Assembly: GCA_019243895.1 (NCBI GenBank)
Contig: JAFATP010000283.1
Location: 1 to 6,381, forward strand
From: Alphaproteobacteria bacterium
GTDB taxonomy: Bacteria; Pseudomonadota; Alphaproteobacteria; Rickettsiales; SXRF01
Length of the DNA: 6,381 nt
Direction of reading: 5' to 3'
Part shown: positions 1 to 5,815 of the stretch, piece after piece
How positions within the stretch are numbered: the stretch's first letter is position 1
How the letters are laid out: every line of letters starts with the position of its first letter
Made by a program: the position numbers and the translations under genes
Notes under the pieces: generated by a model
What the model saw: only the letters and a program-made list of their open reading frames with translations
What the model was told of the DNA's origin: nothing
Database searches by the model: none

Positions 1-449
1 AGAATCCGCAGGCGCGCGAGGCGCTGGCGGCCATCAAGGCGGCGGATGCCGATTTCACCGTGGAGCATTTCCTGCAGGGCGCCCGCCATGCGTTTGAAAT
101 GACGTTCGACGCATTTGTGAAAGGCGACCGCGAGACGCTCTCCATGCTGCTGGCGCCGCCGATCCTGGAAATCTTCAACCACGCGCTGGACGAGCGCGCC
201 GCCGAGCCGAAGCATACGGACACGACGCTGCTGGCCGTGCAGTCACAGGAAATCATAGGCGCGGAACTGCAAAAAAATATCGCGCGCATCCGCGTGCGCT
301 TCGTCAGCGAGCAGGTGACCGTGATACGCGACAAGGACGGAACGATCGTGGAGGGGGATCCTTCCGCTTCCCACACCGTGGAAGACGAATGGGTGTTCGA
401 GCGCGACATTCATTCCAAAAACCCCAATTGGAAAATCATCGAAACCTGA
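1..449 (+). CDS. timA: Tim44/TimA-family membrane-associated protein, 3' part
   Basis: This is the C-terminal 148 residues of a gene that starts left of the window; the first whole codon is at base 3 and the TGA stop at 447-449. The visible part matches the Tim44-like domain of alphaproteobacterial TimA: FLQGARHAFEMTFDAF, then a GDRETL step, then a beta-rich part with RVRFVSEQVTVIRDKDG, and the closing NPNWKII. The family usually has about 210-230 residues with an N-terminal membrane anchor, which would lie outside the window. Tim44 in mitochondria tethers the import motor to the inner membrane. The bacterial members are thought to be peripheral inner-membrane proteins, and their exact job is poorly defined. 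The open frame has no stop between base 3 and 447, so the GTG at 60 is an internal codon and not the start. The stop codon shares its last base with the ATG of mltA, which suggests translational coupling. The family call is firm; the function is not. Confidence 0.88.
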   Translation, partial: NPQAREALAAIKAADADFTVEHFLQGARHAFEMTFDAFVKGDRETLSMLLAPPILEIFNHALDERAAEPKHTDTTLLAVQSQEIIGAELQKNIARIRVRFVSEQVTVIRDKDGTIVEGDPSASHTVEDEWVFERDIHSKNPNWKIIET

Positions 450-1531
450 TGCGGTATGTGCTGGCCCTGGCGGCGCTGGCGATGCTCGCCGCCTGCGCCG
501 CGCCGGAGCCGAAGCTCACGCTCGCGCGCGCGGATTACGCCTCGCTTCCGGGCTGGCCGGAGGATGATCATGCGGAGGCCTTGCGCGCCTTCCGCCGCTC
601 CTGCGATCATTTTATGCCGAAACCGGATGAAGCTCCGATGGGCAAGGGCCTGCTCGCCTCGCGCCTCGGCGAGTGGAAACCCGCCTGCGCGGCGGCGATG
701 CAAACGGACGACACTTCGGCGCGGCAGTTTTTCGAAGCGCAATTCGTGCCGTTCCGCGCCGGAAACAGGGGCAGGGAGCAGGGGCTTTTCACCGGCTATT
801 ACGAGCCGTTGCTTGCCGGCAGCCTGCAGCCGGATGAACGCTATCGCGTGCCGGTATACGGCGTGCCGCCGGAGCTTTCGTCCGACCCTTATTTCACCCG
901 CGCCGAAATCGACGCGGGCGCGCTGGCGGGAAGAAACCTGGAGCTGGCCTGGGTGGATGACCCGGTGGCGCTGTTTTTCACTCACATCCAGGGCTCGGGC
1001 CGCATCGCGCTGGAGGACGGCAGCGTGGTGCGCATCGGTTATGCCGGGAAGAACAACCGGGCGTACGTGGCGCTGGGCAAGGTGCTGAAAGACGAGGGCG
1101 AGCTGCCGCCGGACGATTTCAATCTCTTCACCATCCGCAACTGGCTGATCACTCATCCCGAGCGGGCGGCGCAAATGATGCAGCGCAACCCGTCCTATGT
1201 CTTCTTTCGCATACTGCAAGGGGAGGGGCCGGTGGGCGCGCAAGGGGCGGTGCTGACGCCCGGGCGCTCGCTGGCGGTGGACCCGCGCTTCATTCCTTAC
1301 GGCATTCCGGTCTTCCTTATGACCTCGCTGCCGCAAACCGCTTATGCGCCGGCCGGAGATTTTCACCGGCTGATGATCGCCCAGGACACCGGCGGCGCCA
1401 TTCGCGGCCCGGTGCGCGGCGATATTTTCTTCGGCGCGGATGCGCAGGCCGAAGCGCTGGCGGGCATCATGAAAAATCAGGGTGCATACGCGCTGCTGGT
1501 GCCGAACCCCGTGGCGGAGCGCCTGCCGTGA
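449..1531 (+). CDS. mltA: Membrane-bound lytic murein transglycosylase A (lipoprotein)
   Basis: The 360-residue product is predicted to cleave the MurNAc-GlcNAc bond of peptidoglycan, leaving 1,6-anhydroMurNAc ends, as MltA enzymes do. The ATG at 449 is chosen because it opens a clean lipoprotein signal: a short hydrophobic run ending in the lipobox LAAC with Cys16. The residue after Cys is Ala, not Asp, so Lol sorting to the outer membrane is expected. The MltA domain covers about residues 113-260, with FTGYYEP (114-120), HIQGSGR (179-185), GYAGKNNRAY (197-206) and RNPSYVFFR (246-254). The 3D-type barrel follows at about 265-350, with TPGRSLAVDPRFIPYG and QDTGGAIRGPVRGDIFFG. Asp313 and Asp325 are both present; Asp325 aligns with the catalytic Asp308 of the E. 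coli enzyme (from memory). The gene overlaps timA by one base and smr by four. An in-frame ATG at 389 would add 20 residues ahead of the signal peptide and destroy it, so I rejected that start. Confidence 0.95.
   Translation: MRYVLALAALAMLAACAAPEPKLTLARADYASLPGWPEDDHAEALRAFRRSCDHFMPKPDEAPMGKGLLASRLGEWKPACAAAMQTDDTSARQFFEAQFVPFRAGNRGREQGLFTGYYEPLLAGSLQPDERYRVPVYGVPPELSSDPYFTRAEIDAGALAGRNLELAWVDDPVALFFTHIQGSGRIALEDGSVVRIGYAGKNNRAYVALGKVLKDEGELPPDDFNLFTIRNWLITHPERAAQMMQRNPSYVFFRILQGEGPVGAQGAVLTPGRSLAVDPRFIPYGIPVFLMTSLPQTAYAPAGDFHRLMIAQDTGGAIRGPVRGDIFFGADAQAEALAGIMKNQGAYALLVPNPVAERLP
1516..1519 (+). promoter_or_regulatory. Ribosome binding site for smr
   Basis: GGAG lies inside the last codons of mltA, eight bases before the GTG at 1528. 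It supports that GTG, which overlaps the mltA stop codon as GTGA, as the true start of smr. No better-spaced start follows before the conserved domain. Confidence 0.55.
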
Positions 1532-1890
1532 CGCCGCTTCAGTGCGGCGATTTCACGCAGGTGGACCGCGCCACCGCCGCGCGCGTACGCCGCGGCGAAT
1601 ATCCCATTTCCGCCCGGCTGGACCTGCACGGGCTGACGCGCGAGGAAGCCCAGGATGCGCTCACCGAAAGCGTTTTCGCCGCGGCGGAACGCGGCGAGCG
1701 CTGCCTGCTGGTCATCACCGGCAAGGGTGGTCCGGGCGGCGAGGGGGTGCTCCGGCAGTTGCTGCCGGTGTGGCTGAATCTGGATGCATTGCGGCCGCTG
1801 GTGCTGGCATTCGACGTGGCGCAGCCCAGGCACGGCGGCGGCGGCGCGTTTTACGTGCTGCTGCGCCGCCGGAGGGATGACCAGTGGTGA
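1528..1890 (+). CDS. smr: Small Smr-domain protein (putative nuclease)
   Basis: The 120-residue product is nearly all Smr domain, the fold found at the C-terminus of MutS2 and in free-standing small proteins with DNA nicking or RNA cleavage activity. Key motifs are present in order: LDLHGLT at residues 31-37, the VITGKG strand-loop at 62-67, and the closing PRHGGGGAFYVLLRR from residue 100. A short preceding helix (DRATAARVRRG) matches the segment that leads into the domain in alphaproteobacterial relatives. Those proteins commonly carry several dozen more residues at the N-terminus, so this is a minimal version. It starts at a GTG that overlaps the mltA stop and has GGAG eight bases upstream. 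Smr following mltA is a familiar alphaproteobacterial order. The substrate and cellular role of these short forms are not established; expected location is the cytoplasm. Confidence 0.88.
   Translation: MTPLQCGDFTQVDRATAARVRRGEYPISARLDLHGLTREEAQDALTESVFAAAERGERCLLVITGKGGPGGEGVLRQLLPVWLNLDALRPLVLAFDVAQPRHGGGGAFYVLLRRRRDDQW
1871..1876 (+). promoter_or_regulatory. Strong ribosome binding site for the response regulator
   Basis: GGAGGG lies inside the smr coding end and is the best Shine-Dalgarno match I noticed in the window. Two adjacent in-frame GTG codons could start the response regulator, at 1884 and 1887. Counting from GGAGG (1871-1875), the gap is 8 bases to the first and 11 to the second, so the site favours 1884. 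The second would form the same GTGA overlap seen at the mltA-smr junction, so it cannot be excluded. Confidence 0.6.
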
Positions 1891-2582
1891 CGCCGGACGA
1901 TGCACCGCACCTGCTGGTGGTGGATGATGACGACCGCCTGCGCGCGCTCCTGCTGCGATTCCTGCGCAAGGAGGGGTTTGCCGTCAGCGCCGTCACGGAT
2001 GCGGCGGAGGCGGCACGGCTGCTGAAGCTGTTCATCTTCGATCTGATCATCCTTGACGTGATGATGCCGGGCGAAAGCGGGCTTTCGCTCGCCGGGCGGC
2101 TGCGCCAGAGCGGCGGCGGCACACCCATCCTGATGCTGTCGGCACGGGCGGAGGCGCTGGACCGCGTGAGCGGTCTGGAAAGCGGCGCCGATGATTATTT
2201 GAGCAAGCCGTTCGAGCCGAAGGAGCTGCTGCTGCGCGTGCGCGCGGTGCTGCGCCGCACCCGCCAGGCGGAAGCGCCTCCGCCCGCCATTGCCTTCGGT
2301 GAATATATATTCGCGCCGCAGATGCGCGAATTGCGGCGCGGCGCCGAGCCGGTGCGGCTGACCTCGGCGGAGGCGGCCCTTCTCGGCGTGCTGGCCGAGC
2401 ACCTTAATCAGCCGGTAGCGCGTGAAAAACTGGCAGAGCTTACCGGCCAGGCGGGCACCGAGCGCAGCATCGACGTGCAAATCACGCGGCTGCGCCGTAA
2501 GATCGAGCAGGAAAGCAATAAACCGCTGCATGTCCGCACCGTGCGCGGCGCCGGGTATGTGCTGCACGGAAAACGATTATGA
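1884..2582 (+). CDS. OmpR/PhoB-family two-component response regulator
   Basis: The 232-residue cytoplasmic DNA-binding protein has a receiver domain (about residues 9-125) followed by a winged helix-turn-helix domain (about 135-230). The receiver has every catalytic residue: the acidic pocket at Asp14/Asp15, phosphoacceptor Asp58 in LIILDVMMPG, Ser86 as the switch Ser/Thr, and Lys108 in SKPF. The effector domain shows LTSAEAALLGVL, the recognition helix region ERSIDVQITRLRRKIE (193-208) and the wing motif TVRGAGYVL. It should be phosphorylated by the kinase encoded directly downstream, whose ATG overlaps this stop codon as ATGA. The receiver resembles the alphaproteobacterial PetR-like branch, but I do not recognise a specific ortholog, and its target promoters cannot be read from the window. 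The start is GTG at 1884 with a strong Shine-Dalgarno site; GTG at 1887 is the alternative. Confidence 0.93.
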   Translation: MVTPDDAPHLLVVDDDDRLRALLLRFLRKEGFAVSAVTDAAEAARLLKLFIFDLIILDVMMPGESGLSLAGRLRQSGGGTPILMLSARAEALDRVSGLESGADDYLSKPFEPKELLLRVRAVLRRTRQAEAPPPAIAFGEYIFAPQMRELRRGAEPVRLTSAEAALLGVLAEHLNQPVAREKLAELTGQAGTERSIDVQITRLRRKIEQESNKPLHVRTVRGAGYVLHGKRL

Positions 2583-3886
2583 ACCTGCATCTGAAACCGC
2601 TGCTGCCCAAAACGCTGTTCGCGCGCGCCGTGCTGATCGTGGCGCTCCCCACCGTGCTGGTGCAGCTGGTGGCGGTATATGCGTTTTACAACCGCCATTG
2701 GGAGAACGTGACACGCCGCATGGCCAATACGCTCACCGGCGAAATCGTGTTTTTGGCCCAGCATACCCGCACCGTCAACCGCGCCGACCGGCAGGCCCTG
2801 ATGCGCGTGTTCGAGGAGACCACCGGCATCAACGCTTCCTTCGAGCCGGGCGCGACGCTCTCGCCGGAGGCATCGGATCGGGGCACCGGCTTCGACGAAT
2901 TCCGCCAGGTGCTGCAGGAGCGCATCGACCTGCCGTTCACCGTTCAGCGCCTGCCCGACCGGGAAAATATGATCGTGCGGGTGCAGATGAAAGACGGCGT
3001 GCTTGCCTTCCGCATGTCGGTGAAGCGGCTGGAGAGTCCCACCACTACGATCTTTATTTCATGGATGGCGGGCTCATCGCTGGTGTTCCTGCTGATCGCC
3101 ATCGTATTCCTGCGCAATCAGGTGCGGCCCATCCGCAGGCTGGCCGCCGCCGCCGAGAATTTCGGCAAGGGACGCGACGATCCGGATTTCAAGCCCAGCG
3201 GCGCCTCCGAGGTGCGGCGCGCGGCGCGGGCGTTCCTGGTCATGCGCGAACGCATCCAGCGCCAGCTGCGCTCGCGCACGGAGATGCTGGCGGGCATCAG
3301 CCATGATTTACGCACGCCGCTTACCCGCATGAAGCTGCAACTGGCGATGCTGGGCGACATGCCGGAAGCCGCCGAGATGGCGGCGGATGTGGCGCAGATG
3401 GAGCACATGATCGACGAATACCTGGATTTCGCCGCGGGCGACGGCGGGGAAGCGGCCGCGCCCGTCTCACTCAATGCGCTGCTGCAGGGGGTGGCCGATG
3501 ATTACCAGCGCAGCGGCCAGCCTGTCACGCTGCATGTCGGCGAGGACGGCGTCATCGAAATCCGGCCCAACGCCATGCGCCGGGTGCTGCATAATCTGAT
3601 CGACAACGCCTTGCGTTACGGCAAGCGCTGCACGGTCTCGGCGCGGCTGATCTCCACCCAGGCGGAAATCGCCGTGGACGACGAAGGCCCGGGCATCCCG
3701 GAAGGCCAGCGCGAAGAAGTGTTCCGCCCCTTCACGCGGCTGGACGCCTCGCGCAATTTGAACGCGGGGGGCGTCGGCCTGGGCCTCACCATCGCGCGGG
3801 ACATCGCGCGCGGGCATGGCGGCAACATCACCTTAAGCGAAAGTCCCGCCGGCGGCTTGCGCGTGCTGATCCGGCTGCCGCTATGA
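2579..3886 (+). CDS. EnvZ-like membrane sensor histidine kinase
   Basis: The 435-residue inner-membrane kinase is the likely partner of the response regulator it overlaps. It has a first membrane segment at about residues 15-37, a periplasmic sensor part at about 38-155, and a second membrane segment at about 157-178. A HAMP linker (about 179-231) with the typical RPIRRLAAAAENFGKG follows. The dimerisation domain carries His242 in ISHDLRTPLTRMK, the autophosphorylation site. The ATP-binding domain has the N box (HNLIDNALRYG, with Asn339 and Asn343), G1 (DDEGPGIP, Asp368), the F box (VFRPF) and G2 (GGVGLGL, 397-403). All are intact. The periplasmic part has no domain I recognise, so the signal is unknown. 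The length is normal for the EnvZ group. A weak GGA lies eight bases before the ATG, so coupling to the regulator probably sets its translation. Its stop overlaps the next gene as ATGA. Confidence 0.94.
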   Translation: MNLHLKPLLPKTLFARAVLIVALPTVLVQLVAVYAFYNRHWENVTRRMANTLTGEIVFLAQHTRTVNRADRQALMRVFEETTGINASFEPGATLSPEASDRGTGFDEFRQVLQERIDLPFTVQRLPDRENMIVRVQMKDGVLAFRMSVKRLESPTTTIFISWMAGSSLVFLLIAIVFLRNQVRPIRRLAAAAENFGKGRDDPDFKPSGASEVRRAARAFLVMRERIQRQLRSRTEMLAGISHDLRTPLTRMKLQLAMLGDMPEAAEMAADVAQMEHMIDEYLDFAAGDGGEAAAPVSLNALLQGVADDYQRSGQPVTLHVGEDGVIEIRPNAMRRVLHNLIDNALRYGKRCTVSARLISTQAEIAVDDEGPGIPEGQREEVFRPFTRLDASRNLNAGGVGLGLTIARDIARGHGGNITLSESPAGGLRVLIRLPL

Positions 3887-5127
3887 AACCTGTCATGAAA
3901 ACCGCCTCCGTTGCCGGAGCCGCCTGGCTGGCCTGGGAAGAAACGCGAAGATTGGCGGCAGCGTTCGAACGCGCCGACGCGCGTTTGCGCTTCGTCGGCG
4001 GCGCGGTGCGCGACACGCTGCTGGGCATCGAAGTCACGGAGGCGGACGCCTGCACGGCGCTGCTGCCCGAAGAAACGCTCCACCTGCTGGAGGATGCAGG
4101 CATTCGCGCCGTTCCCACCGGCATCGATCACGGCACCGTCACCGCCGTCATCGGTCGCCGCGGCTTTGAGGTCACCACGCTGCGCGCGGACGTCGCCTGC
4201 GACGGCCGTCATGCCCGCGTGGCCTACACCGATGAATTCGCCGAGGATGCGGCGCGGCGCGATTTCACCATCAACGCGCTTTACGCCACCCCGGCAGGCA
4301 TGGTGGAGGATTACGTGGGCGGGCTTGCCGACCTTCGTGCTCAGCGCCTCTGCTTCATCGGGAACGCTCAGGCGCGTGTGATGGAAGACCATCTGCGCAT
4401 CCTGCGCTATTACCGCTTCGGCGCGCAGCTCGGCTGGAAACTGCAGGAGGAATCGGCGCGTGCCGCCTGCCGCGCCCATGCCGCCCATATCGCGCGCTTA
4501 AGCGGCGAGCGCATCCGCCGCGAGATGCTGAAGATGTTCGCCGTGCCGAAGCTGGACGACGCAGCGTTTTCGCAGATGCGGGAAGACGGCGTGCTGCCTT
4601 ATTGCATGGGCGCGCCGGAGGAGGTGCGAACGGCGCCGCTGGTGGCGCTGGAAGCATCGCTGCGGATTCCGCCGGACGGCTTACGGCGCCTGGCATTCGC
4701 GTTACAGAAGAGCGCTTCGCCGCTGGCGCGCCTGGCATGGCTCAAAGAGCGGTGGAAGCTTTCCAACGCGCAAAGTGACACGCTGCGGCTGTTGCTTTTA
4801 CCGCCTACGGGCCTCACGCATGACACGCTGCCTGCCATGCAAAAACGCCTGCTGCGCCGCGTCGGCAAAGCGCGGTTCATTGACTTGGTGCTGCTGGCGT
4901 GCGCGCGTGCGGAAGCACGGCATGACGCTGCTTACGGCGCCATGCTGCAACTGGCTGAGACGTGGCGGCCTCCGGTCTTCCCGGTTAACGGAGAAGATCT
5001 GCTGGCCCGCGGCTTTTCCTCCGGCAAGGCCTTAGGCGACGCGCTCCGGCAGCTGGAAGCGATGTGGGAGGAGGAAGATTACCGGCCGGACAAGGAAGCG
5101 TTGCTCAAGCGGCTTCCGCGGCATTGA
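3883..5127 (+). CDS. cca: CCA tRNA nucleotidyltransferase / poly(A) polymerase family protein
   Basis: The 414-residue protein belongs to the class II nucleotidyltransferases that add or repair the CCA end of tRNA; bacterial poly(A) polymerase is a close relative. Motif A reads VGGAVRDTLLG (38-48) followed by TEADACT, so the catalytic Asp-x-Asp pair is Glu53 and Asp55, an unusual change. The other motifs are normal: TGIDHGTVT (79-87), RRDFTINALY (125-134), the nucleotide-template motif EDHLR (Glu168, Asp169, Arg172) inside EDHLRILRYYRF, and the ERIRRE helix (209-214). The C-terminal half is helical and less conserved, with the tRNA-binding body expected there. Length is normal for alphaproteobacterial CCA enzymes. 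The ATG at 3883 overlaps the kinase stop; Met5 at 3895 is an alternative start, and neither has a clear Shine-Dalgarno site. In-family choice between CCA-adding and A-adding activity cannot be settled from sequence alone, though CCA addition is more likely in this class. Confidence 0.9.
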   Translation: MKPVMKTASVAGAAWLAWEETRRLAAAFERADARLRFVGGAVRDTLLGIEVTEADACTALLPEETLHLLEDAGIRAVPTGIDHGTVTAVIGRRGFEVTTLRADVACDGRHARVAYTDEFAEDAARRDFTINALYATPAGMVEDYVGGLADLRAQRLCFIGNAQARVMEDHLRILRYYRFGAQLGWKLQEESARAACRAHAAHIARLSGERIRREMLKMFAVPKLDDAAFSQMREDGVLPYCMGAPEEVRTAPLVALEASLRIPPDGLRRLAFALQKSASPLARLAWLKERWKLSNAQSDTLRLLLLPPTGLTHDTLPAMQKRLLRRVGKARFIDLVLLACARAEARHDAAYGAMLQLAETWRPPVFPVNGEDLLARGFSSGKALGDALRQLEAMWEEEDYRPDKEALLKRLPRH

Positions 5128-5803
5128 ATGAAAAGGTTTGCCACATCGCATTTTTGATGGTGGAGATGAACCGGCCATGCGCCTCCACCTCCTCAGGGCT
5201 CGGCGCAAAGACGCGCGGCGGAATGGAAAGGGGCCGTTTCGCCGCCAGCACCTGCCCCGGGCTGCCGGTGTCGAAGAAATGAATGATGGCCTGGCGGCCC
5301 CCGCATAATTCCAGATACACGTCCGCCAGCAGCTCGGCATCCAGCAATGCGCCGTGCTTGACGCGCGCTCCGAGATCGATGTTGAAGCGGCGGCACAGCG
5401 CATCCAGATTGGCCGGCGCGCCGGGGAATTTCTTTCTCGACAGCTCCACCGTGTCGATCGCGCGCTTGCTGGTGAAGCCGGGGAAGCCCACGCGGTCCAG
5501 CTCATGGTTGATGAATTTCAGATCGAAGGCGGCATTGTGAATCACCAGCGGCGCCTCGCCGATGAAATCCAGAAATCCGTCCACCGTCTGCGCGAAAAGT
5601 GGCTTGTCCAGCAGGAACGCCGTGGAGATGCCGTGCACGCGGAAGGCTTCCTCCGGCACCTCGCGCTCCGGGTTCAGATAACATTGAAAGCTGCGCCCGG
5701 TTCGGATTTTATCCATCATCTCCACCGCGCCGATTTCGATGATGCGATGCCCGCTCATCGGATCAAGCCCGGTGGTTTCGGTATCCAGCGCGATCTCCCT
5801 CAT
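5105..5803 (-). CDS. dnaQ: DNA polymerase III epsilon subunit (proofreading exonuclease)
   Basis: The 232-residue protein is the 3'-5' proofreading exonuclease that joins the alpha and theta subunits in the replicative polymerase core. All five DEDDh catalytic residues are visible: Asp7 and Glu9 in LDTETTGLDP, Asp94 in IHNAAFDLKFI, and His150 and Asp155 in KHGALLDAELLADVYLEL. The exonuclease domain ends near residue 168. The tail (about 170-232) includes an EEVEAHGRFISTI segment and a Trp near the end, as in other alphaproteobacterial epsilon subunits; in E. coli the equivalent tail binds the polymerase alpha subunit. The ATG at 5801-5803 has only a weak GGGA six bases ahead, and the gene begins 12 bases after the coaE stop, so the two are probably cotranscribed. 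Its 3' end runs 23 bases into the end of cca on the opposite strand. Confidence 0.95.
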   Translation of the reverse strand: MREIALDTETTGLDPMSGHRIIEIGAVEMMDKIRTGRSFQCYLNPEREVPEEAFRVHGISTAFLLDKPLFAQTVDGFLDFIGEAPLVIHNAAFDLKFINHELDRVGFPGFTSKRAIDTVELSRKKFPGAPANLDALCRRFNIDLGARVKHGALLDAELLADVYLELCGGRQAIIHFFDTGSPGQVLAAKRPLSIPPRVFAPSPEEVEAHGRFISTIKNAMWQTFSFNAAEAA

Positions 5804-5815
5804 TTTGGATCCCGC

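Noticed and set aside
389..448. Upstream in-frame ATG extending MltA by 20 residues
   Set aside because: It would place charged residues ahead of the lipoprotein signal and overlap timA by 61 bases; the ATG at 449 gives a textbook signal with lipobox LAAC.
410..1366. Long antisense open frame of 318 codons opposite mltA
   Set aside because: It is rich in Arg, His and Gln with no recognisable motif, as expected for a GC-rich shadow frame, while the plus strand encodes a complete MltA.
2422..3306. Plus-strand open frame spanning the regulator-kinase junction
   Set aside because: It overlaps two well-supported genes in another frame, and its product is Arg/Ala-rich without family motifs.
5141..5163. 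Hairpin just after the cca stop (CCACATC pairing with GATGGTGG, one bulged G, eight-base loop)
   Set aside because: The stem is short, no T-run follows on either strand, and it lies inside dnaQ coding sequence, so I do not call it a terminator.
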